Shown one piece after another: positions 58,255 through 64,000 of a DNA stretch of 64,000 nt. A model generated the notes under the pieces. That model searched no databases. It was not told where the DNA came from and saw nothing but the letters and a program-made list of their open reading frames with translations. The DNA comes from Bacillus spizizenii TU-B-10. Lineage in GTDB: Bacteria > Bacillota > Bacilli > Bacillales > Bacillaceae. Each line of letters opens with the position of its first letter. Position 1 is the stretch's first letter. The translations under genes were made by a program, and so were the position numbers. The DNA lies in the NCBI RefSeq assembly GCF_000227465.1, contig NC_016047.1, forward strand, positions 1,317,001 through 1,381,000, written 5' to 3'.

Positions 58255-58391
58255 GCGTTGACTTAGTCGTATTAAGGCGGAGAATAGCGGTGGACCATTA
58301 CGTGTCTGAGCGTTTCTTATTCTATTAAATGGGAATGGGAAGCGGGTAACGTACTTGATCATAGAACACTCTAATAACATAAAAAACCTTT
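58255..58391. other. Intergenic region before manR
   Basis: Part of the gene-free stretch 58010-58525. It shows the tRNA remnant and hairpin, then about 130 bases without recognisable features, then the manR control region. Confidence 0.4.
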
Positions 58392-58462
58392 TTTCCGGAA
58401 CCTTCGGTAAAAAACGAAACTTTTGAATCTATGATTTTACGTTATAATGTAAACGGTTACAT
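58392..58462 (+). promoter_or_regulatory. manR control region: ManR-box-like site, promoter, cre
   Basis: 58392-58414 (TTTCCGGAAC...GGTAAAAAA) matches 20 of 23 bases with a site before manP at 60524-60546, so it is a likely ManR target. A TATAAT -10 box lies at 58443-58448. ATGTAAACGGTTACAT (58447-58462) fits the CcpA cre consensus exactly and overlaps the -10 box and start point, predicting glucose repression of manR. Confidence 0.82.
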
Positions 58463-58525
58463 TTATAATATACTTATACTATCTATTTGTTCAAGTGGAT
58501 ATTGACAGGAAGGATAGAAAAACAG

Positions 58526-60472
58526 ATGAAAAACATGAATACAAGGCAAAAAGAGATTTTGTATCTGTTGTTATCTGAACCTGATGACTATTTAGTTGTG
58601 CAAGATTTCGCAGACAGGGTACAGTGTTCTGAAAAAACGATCAGGAATGATTTGAAAGCGATCGAGGATTATCTGAATGAACATTCTCATGCTCAGCTCA
58701 TTCGGAAACCAGGGTTAGGCGTCTTTTTACATATAGATGAACAGGAAAGGACCTGGTTAAGCCAACAATTACATACAGAACATTTTTATTCTAGGCAGCG
58801 AACCGATGAGGAAAGAATGCTGCACATTGCTTATGACTTATTAATGAATCTAAAGCCTGTTTCTGCAAAAGAAATTGCCGCTCAGCATTTTGTTAATCGA
58901 TCTTCCATTAAAAAGGATTTATGTGCGGTAGAGGAGTGGCTGAAGCGATTTGACCTCACGCTGGTTTCGAGGCAGCGGCTTGGTTTGAAGGTTGATGGGA
59001 ACGAAAAAAATAAAAGAAAAGCATTGGCAAGAATATCTGATTTGATTGATAACACGGAGTTTACTAGCCAATTTATTAAAAGTAAGTTCTTAAGTCACGA
59101 AGTAGATTTTGTAGCGAAAGAAATCAAATCATTACAAAAAGAGCATTCGCTTTATTTCACAGATGAGACGTTTGAGAGTTTGCTGTTGCATACATTGTTC
59201 ATGATCCGCCGAATCAAAATGAAGCAGCCGATCTCGATATCTCCAAGAGAACTGGCAGCAGTAAAAAAGAAGAAAGAATATCAATGGACATTTGCTTGTT
59301 TACAACGGCTTGAACCGGTTTTTGCAATCCGCTTTCCTGAAGAAGAGGCCGTGTATTTGACATTACATATATTGGGCGGGAAAGTTCGTTATCCATTACA
59401 GAAAGAAGAAAACCTTGAAAATGCAGTGCTTCCAAAGGTTGTAATGCATTTAATCAACCGTGTTTCAGAGCTGAAAATGCTGGATTTTCATAAAGATCAG
59501 GATTTGATCAACGGATTGAATATTCATCTCAATACAGTGTTACAGCGGCTGAGCTACGATCTTTCTGTATCAAATCCTATGCTTAATGACATCAAAAAGA
59601 TGTACCCTTATTTGTTTCATCTGATCATTGACGTTCTGGAAGACATCAATCAAACGTTTGATCTTCATATCCCTGAGGAAGAGGCAGCATATTTAACGCT
59701 GCATTTTCAGGCAGCAATCGAACGGCTGCATCACAGCAGTGATACACATAAAAAGGCGATCATCGTTTGTCACATGGGTATTGGGATGTCACAATTGCTG
59801 CGGACAAAAATTGAACGGAAATGTCATCAAATCGCTGTAATGGCCTGTATCGCAAAAGCCGATTTAAAGGACTTCATAAAACAGCATGAGGATATCGATC
59901 TTGTCATTTCAACCATAGCTCTGGAAAATATAACGATCCCATATATTGTTGTATCTCCGCTTTTGGAGCCTTCAGATGAGAAGGAATTACTTGCATTTGT
60001 GCATCAGCTTGATAAACCACAGCGCCAAAAACAAAAAACCTTTCAGATGCTGAACAATACGACTCCTTTTTTGGTTTTTTTACAGCAAGAGGCAGAGCAC
60101 CGCTATAAGGTAATTGAACAGCTGGCGACAGCTTTGTTTGAGAAAGGCTATGTTGAAAAGGAATACGCGGTTCATGCGGTTATGAGGGAAAAAATGGCGG
60201 CGACAAACATTGGGGCAGGCATAGCCATTCCTCATGCGAACGCTAAATATATCAAACAATCAGCAATCGCAATTGCCACATTAAAAGAGCCGCTTGATTG
60301 GGGAAATGAGAAAGTATCGCTTGTTTTTATGCTGGCTGTCAAACACGAGGATCAAAATATGACAAAGCAGCTGTTTCGTGAGCTTTCATACCTGAGTGAG
60401 CAGCCGGCCTTCGTGCAGAAGCTGACGAAAGAAACAAACGTCATGACATTTTTATCTTATTTGGATTATTAA
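58526..60472 (+). CDS. manR: ManR, PRD-containing activator of the mannose operon
   Basis: 648 residues from the ATG at 58526. Two N-terminal HTH domains (about 1-170), PRD1 and PRD2 (about 180-400, with HIL and LHF histidine motifs), an EIIB-like domain with Cys415 (CHMGIGMSQLL) and an EIIA-like domain with His570 (IPHANAK). Cys415 and His570 carry the published numbering, which supports the start. It senses mannose through phosphorylation by ManP and HPr. An in-frame start at 58487 lies before the GGAAGGAT ribosome site. Regulates itself and manP. Confidence 0.95.
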   Translation: MKNMNTRQKEILYLLLSEPDDYLVVQDFADRVQCSEKTIRNDLKAIEDYLNEHSHAQLIRKPGLGVFLHIDEQERTWLSQQLHTEHFYSRQRTDEERMLHIAYDLLMNLKPVSAKEIAAQHFVNRSSIKKDLCAVEEWLKRFDLTLVSRQRLGLKVDGNEKNKRKALARISDLIDNTEFTSQFIKSKFLSHEVDFVAKEIKSLQKEHSLYFTDETFESLLLHTLFMIRRIKMKQPISISPRELAAVKKKKEYQWTFACLQRLEPVFAIRFPEEEAVYLTLHILGGKVRYPLQKEENLENAVLPKVVMHLINRVSELKMLDFHKDQDLINGLNIHLNTVLQRLSYDLSVSNPMLNDIKKMYPYLFHLIIDVLEDINQTFDLHIPEEEAAYLTLHFQAAIERLHHSSDTHKKAIIVCHMGIGMSQLLRTKIERKCHQIAVMACIAKADLKDFIKQHEDIDLVISTIALENITIPYIVVSPLLEPSDEKELLAFVHQLDKPQRQKQKTFQMLNNTTPFLVFLQQEAEHRYKVIEQLATALFEKGYVEKEYAVHAVMREKMAATNIGAGIAIPHANAKYIKQSAIAIATLKEPLDWGNEKVSLVFMLAVKHEDQNMTKQLFRELSYLSEQPAFVQKLTKETNVMTFLSYLDY

Positions 60473-60523
60473 AAGCAGGGAGGCATTCCTTGCTTTTTTT
60501 GTTTATAGGGAAAAATGCCGTTA

Positions 60524-60546
60524 TTTCCGGAACTTATGGTAAAAAA
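60524..60546 (+). promoter_or_regulatory. ManR-box-like site upstream of manP
   Basis: Second copy of the TTTCCGGAAC...GGTAAAAAA site, 98 bases before the manP start. A TATACA -10 candidate lies near 60574 without a good -35, as expected for an activator-dependent promoter. Confidence 0.78.
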
Positions 60547-60621
60547 AGCGATTTTAACGGCATGATTTCGGTATACAGTTGAGACAAGATCTTGTTATTC
60601 ACACTTTAAAGGAGGTTTCGT

Positions 60622-62574
60622 ATGAAACTGTTAGCGATTACATCTTGTCCGAACGGAATTGCCCATACGTATATGGCAGCGGAAAATCTGCAAAAAGCAG
60701 CTGACAGATTAGGCGTTAGCATCAAGGTTGAGACCCAGGGCGGAGTCGGGGTAGAAAATGAGCTAACCGCAGAGGAAATTCAGGAAGCGGACGCGATCAT
60801 TATTGCGGCAGACCGCTCGGTAAACAAAGATCGATTTATAGGCAAAAAACTGCTGTCTGTCGGGGTTCAGGACGGCATTCGTAAACCGGAAGAATTGATT
60901 CAAAAAGCACTTAGCGGGGATATACCGGTCTATCGTTCCGCTTCAAAATCGGAATCCGGTAATCATCAGGAGAAGAAACAAAATCCGATTTACCGTCATT
61001 TAATGAACGGCGTTTCATTTATGGTTCCTTTTATTGTTGTCGGCGGATTATTGATAGCGGTTGCATTAACGCTTGGGGGCGAGAAAACACCTAAAGGCTT
61101 AGTTATTCCGGATGATTCCTTCTGGAAAACGATTGAACAGATCGGCAGTGCTTCATTTTCATTTATGATTCCGATTTTAGCCGGCTATATCGCATATAGC
61201 ATCGCTGATAAGCCGGGGCTTGTGCCAGGGATGATCGGCGGATATATTGCAGCGACTGGAAGTTTTTATGACAGCGCAAGCGGCGCCGGTTTCCTCGGTG
61301 GAATCATTGCCGGATTTTTGGCTGGCTATGCTGCACTTGGGATAAAAAAATTAAAAGTGCCAAAAGCAATCCAACCGATCATGCCAATTATTATCATTCC
61401 GGTGTTTGCATCACTGATTGTAGGTTTAGCGTTTGTGTTTTTGATCGGCGCACCTGTAGCTCAAATTTTCACATCTTTAACGGTTTGGCTGGCGGGGATG
61501 AAAGGATCGAGCTCGATCCTTCTGGCACTGATTTTAGGCGCGATGATCTCATTTGATATGGGCGGTCCCGTAAACAAGGTGGCATTTCTGTTTGGATCGG
61601 CCATGATTGGAGAAGGAAATTATGAAATTATGGGGCCAATTGCCGTCTCCATTTGTATTCCGCCGATTGGCCTTGGAATTGCAACGTTTTTTGGAAAAAG
61701 AAAATTCGAGGCGTCACAAAGAGAAATGGGGAAAGCGGCATTTACGATGGGGCTCTTTGGCATCACTGAAGGAGCCATTCCATTTGCGGCACAGGATCCT
61801 CTTCGAGTCATTCCCAGTATTATGGCAGGTTCTATGACGGGTTCTGTGATAGCGATGATTGGCAATGTGGGAGACAGAGTAGCGCACGGCGGGCCTATCG
61901 TTGCAGTGCTTGGTGCAGTTGATCATGTCTTGATGTTTTTTATTGCTGTATTGGCGGGATCTCTGGTCACTGCTCTGTTCGTCAATGTACTAAAAAAGGA
62001 TATTACGGCGGCGTCCCCTGTGCTCAGCGAAGCGGCACCCCCAAGTGAAGCTGCTGCAGCAAAAGAAATACCGCAGCAGATTCAAGCCGAAAGCCAAAAA
62101 GCTGAGATGACGGAAATCAAAAAACTGACAGACATCATCAGCCCCGAGCTGATTGAACCACATTTATCAGGGGAAACCAGGGATGACATTATTGATGAAA
62201 TGATTCAAACATTGTCCCGCAAAGGTATGCTGCTGTCCGAGAGCGGGTTTAAACAAGCCATTTTGAATCGTGAACAACAGGGAACAACGGCGATTGGCAT
62301 GAATATCGCAATTCCGCACGGGAAATCTGAGGCGGTCAGGAAGCCGAGTGTTGCCTTTGGAATCAAACGATCAGGTGTTGACTGGAACAGCCTGGATGGA
62401 TCAGATGCAAAATTAATCTTTATGATTGCTGTACCGAAAGAGAGCGGAGGGAACCAGCATCTGAAAATATTGCAGATGTTATCCCGAAAACTAATGGATG
62501 ATAGCTATAGGAAGCAGCTGCTCTCCGTGCAAACAAAAGAAGAAGTATACAAGCTACTGGATGAAATCGTGTAA
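60622..62574 (+). CDS. manP: ManP, mannose-specific PTS enzyme IIBCA
   Basis: Imports and phosphorylates mannose. 650 residues with order IIB-IIC-IIA: IIB (1-100) with active-site Cys9 in TSCPNGIAHT; IIC membrane part (about 125-460) with about nine hydrophobic segments; an Ala/Glu-rich linker; and IIA (about 500-650) with His566 in IPHGKSEA. Fructose/mannitol PTS family. RBS AAAGGAGG. Followed by manA after 15 bases; induced by ManR. Confidence 0.96.
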   Translation: MKLLAITSCPNGIAHTYMAAENLQKAADRLGVSIKVETQGGVGVENELTAEEIQEADAIIIAADRSVNKDRFIGKKLLSVGVQDGIRKPEELIQKALSGDIPVYRSASKSESGNHQEKKQNPIYRHLMNGVSFMVPFIVVGGLLIAVALTLGGEKTPKGLVIPDDSFWKTIEQIGSASFSFMIPILAGYIAYSIADKPGLVPGMIGGYIAATGSFYDSASGAGFLGGIIAGFLAGYAALGIKKLKVPKAIQPIMPIIIIPVFASLIVGLAFVFLIGAPVAQIFTSLTVWLAGMKGSSSILLALILGAMISFDMGGPVNKVAFLFGSAMIGEGNYEIMGPIAVSICIPPIGLGIATFFGKRKFEASQREMGKAAFTMGLFGITEGAIPFAAQDPLRVIPSIMAGSMTGSVIAMIGNVGDRVAHGGPIVAVLGAVDHVLMFFIAVLAGSLVTALFVNVLKKDITAASPVLSEAAPPSEAAAAKEIPQQIQAESQKAEMTEIKKLTDIISPELIEPHLSGETRDDIIDEMIQTLSRKGMLLSESGFKQAILNREQQGTTAIGMNIAIPHGKSEAVRKPSVAFGIKRSGVDWNSLDGSDAKLIFMIAVPKESGGNQHLKILQMLSRKLMDDSYRKQLLSVQTKEEVYKLLDEIV

Positions 62575-62589
62575 TGCGGGGGGATTTTC

Positions 62590-63537
62590 ATGACGGCTGA
62601 ACCGTTATTTTTCAAGCCTGTTTTCAAAGAGAGGATTTGGGGCGGCACCGCTTTATCTGCTTTCGGCTATAACATTCCGTCAGAACGAACGGGGGAGTGC
62701 TGGGCTTTTGCTGCTCATCAAAATGGACAAAGCGTTGTTCAAAACGGAATGTATAAAGGGTTTACGCTCTGCGAATTATGGGAGCAACACAGATATTTAT
62801 TCGGACATCTTGAAGGGGACCGTTTCCCTCTTCTTACAAAAATGTTAGATGCAGACCAAGATTTATCCGTTCAGGTGCATCCGAATGATGAGTTCGCCAA
62901 AATACATGAAAACGGGGAACTCGGAAAAACCGAATGCTGGTACATCATTGATTGCGAAAAAGATGCTGAGATCATTTACGGACACAACGCAAAAACAAAG
63001 GAAGAACTGATCTCGATGATTGAACTTGGAGAATGGGACGAACTTTTGCGCCGGGTAAAGGTAAAGCCGGGGGATTTCTTCTATGTGCCAAGCGGTACCG
63101 TTCATGCGATTGGAAAAGGCATTCTCGTTTTAGAGACGCAGCAGAATTCAGATACAACCTACAGATTATATGATTATGAACGAAAAGATGCAGAAGGCAA
63201 GCTGCGCGAGCTTCATCTGGAGAAGAGCATAGAAGTGATAGAGGTTCCATCTATCCTAGATCGGCAAACAGTTCATCATGAACAAATAGAGGAGTTATTT
63301 ACAACAACATTGATTGAATGCGCTTACTTTTCGGTAAAAAAGTGGAATTTATCAGGATCAGCAAGCCTACAACAACAAAAACCATTCCTTCTTATCAGTG
63401 TTATTGAAGGGGAAGGCCGAATGATATCCAGTGGGTATCTCAATACCTTCAAAAAAGGAGATCATATGTTGCTGCCCTACGGTTTTGGAGAATTTAAACT
63501 GGAGGGACAGGCAGAGTGCATTGTCTCTCATCTATAA
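62590..63537 (+). CDS. manA: ManA, mannose-6-phosphate isomerase
   Basis: Converts mannose 6-phosphate to fructose 6-phosphate (315 residues, cupin type I PMI). Zn ligands lie in LSVQVHPNDEFA (Gln/His) and GKTECWYII (Glu), with a further His in VPSGTVHAIGKG. RBS GGGGGG. It completes the operon: ManP makes mannose 6-phosphate, ManA feeds it to glycolysis. In 168 yjdF follows; here none is seen. Confidence 0.95.
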   Translation: MTAEPLFFKPVFKERIWGGTALSAFGYNIPSERTGECWAFAAHQNGQSVVQNGMYKGFTLCELWEQHRYLFGHLEGDRFPLLTKMLDADQDLSVQVHPNDEFAKIHENGELGKTECWYIIDCEKDAEIIYGHNAKTKEELISMIELGEWDELLRRVKVKPGDFFYVPSGTVHAIGKGILVLETQQNSDTTYRLYDYERKDAEGKLRELHLEKSIEVIEVPSILDRQTVHHEQIEELFTTTLIECAYFSVKKWNLSGSASLQQQKPFLLISVIEGEGRMISSGYLNTFKKGDHMLLPYGFGEFKLEGQAECIVSHL

Positions 63538-63576
63538 TTGTTTAATGTAGCAGACTAAAGTGTTGCTGAATGTGGA

Positions 63577-63605
63577 AAAACCCTTCTTAAATTGGAGGGT
63601 TTTTA
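63577..63605 (+). terminator. manPA terminator
   Basis: Stem AAAACCCT / AGGGTTTT with an AT-rich loop and T run, 40 bases after manA. Confidence 0.78.
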
Positions 63606-63656
63606 TGTCCTTTATTTTAGTCCCACCCGCATTCACGATTTAAAGTCTGACGTTCT

Positions 63657-63824
63657 TTAAGTTCGTGGTTTTACATTATTTTGTTTAACGTTGTTAATTA
63701 AACCTTGAATCGGCTGTAACACATTTTTTCTGCTGTTATTTTTTCTTAAAACAATTGCAGCTATACTAGCTCCTCAACCTAAAAGAGACACCCACATCAT
63801 CCCTCTGTTTCGGCGGTTATTCAC
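63657..63824 (-). pseudogene. Decayed gene for a small one-helix membrane protein
   Basis: The minus-strand frame from GTG 63824 reads NNRRNRGMMWVSLLG, TGA (63776-63774), GASIAAIVLRKNNSRKNV and on to VKQNNVKPRT then TAA. Apart from the one TGA it looks like a real small protein: basic start, a hydrophobic helix across the stop, and a polar tail. No ribosome site precedes the GTG. A T-to-G change from TTA (Leu) would explain the TGA. It resembles small Bacillus YrzQ-like proteins, but I cannot name it. Confidence 0.45.
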
Positions 63825-63920
63825 CGGAAATGATTCATTTTAGAGCAACTTTCTATCATGATTTTTGTTTCGATACTTAGTTTTCGCAAAAAGAGAAATT
63901 GATATGCTGGAATGATAAAG

Positions 63921-64000
63921 ATGGAATTCAAGAAAGAATATATAAGAATGCAACGAATTAAAGTAAACATGCTGGACAAACTTATAGGGATTAAAAAGAA
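63921..64000 (+). other. Open frame at the window end
   Basis: ATG at 63921 starts a Lys-rich frame (MEFKKEYIRMQRIKVNMLDK) still open at base 64000. The GGAATGAT before it is a poor ribosome site, so this may be the start of a gene or chance. The rest of 63825-63920 shows nothing clear. Confidence 0.2.

Noticed and set aside
58150-58380. Minus-strand frame across the tRNA remnant
   Set aside because: It is the antisense of the tRNA-Val fragment; a similar antisense frame (55845-56150) crosses the intact tRNA. Neither has a ribosome site.

Overview
The window is chromosomal DNA of a Bacillus subtilis-group bacterium (B. subtilis or a very close relative). The evidence is the unbroken gene order med-comZ-yjzB-fabHA-fabF-yjaZ-app-yjbA-trpS-opp-yjbB-yjbC-spx-yjbE-mecA-coiA-pepF-yizD-roxS-yjbH...tenA-thi-fabI-cotO-cotZYXWV-yjcA-spoVIF-yjcD-yjcFGH-metIC-yjcKL, together with near-identical protein sequences recalled from strain 168. 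It is not strain 168: appA is intact here, yjbB and yjcL are broken, and the stretch between yjcL and manR is replaced by a short tRNA-bounded insert.

Layout. 1-1000: end of the med-comZ competence operon and convergent yjzB. 1030-3380: fatty acid elongation genes fabHA-fabF behind a FapR operator. 3400-4200: yjaZ. 4200-10130: the app oligopeptide ABC importer (D, F, A, B, C). 10200-12340: yjbA, and trpS under a T-box. 12560-18410: the opp oligopeptide importer (A, B, C, D, F). 18460-26230: a decayed MFS gene (yjbB), yjbC-spx, a small duplicated intergenic element, the TerC protein YjbE, then competence and proteolysis genes mecA, coiA and pepF. 26260-28040: yizD, the regulatory RNA RoxS with a Rex site at its start, and yjbH-yjbI. 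28290-35330: cwlQ, the CYTH protein YjbK, yjbL, the (p)ppGpp synthetase yjbM, nadF, yjbO, prpE and the antiporter yjbQ. 35330-40810: the thiamine operon tenA-tenI-thiOSGFD behind a TPP riboswitch. 40830-41740: fabI with a second FapR site. 41790-46820: the spore crust/coat cluster cotO, cotZ, cotY, cotX, cotW, cotV and small sporulation genes through spoVIF. 46850-51280: helicase yjcD, a small unnamed gene, yjcF-yjcG-yjcH. 51390-53960: metI-metC behind a SAM-I riboswitch. 53960-55760: yjcK and frameshifted yjcL.

55930-58260 is the accessory part: an intact tRNA-Val(GAC), then a roughly 2.2-kb insert bounded by a direct repeat of the tRNA 3' half. The insert carries a Rap-Phr quorum-sensing pair (predicted peptide ending DRAAT) and a small ABM-type monooxygenase-like gene. 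58380-63610 holds the mannose operon (manR, manP, manA) with two ManR-box-like repeats and a catabolite repression site. The last 400 bases hold no intact gene; a small decayed gene is visible on the minus strand.

Many genes join into one theme. Two oligopeptide permeases import signalling and nutrient peptides, including Phr peptides. MecA, ComZ, CoiA, Med and a Rap-Phr pair control or carry out competence. Spx, YjbH and YjbI handle disulfide stress. Coordinates of small sites were read by eye; gene names rest on recognition of protein sequence and gene order, not on a database search.
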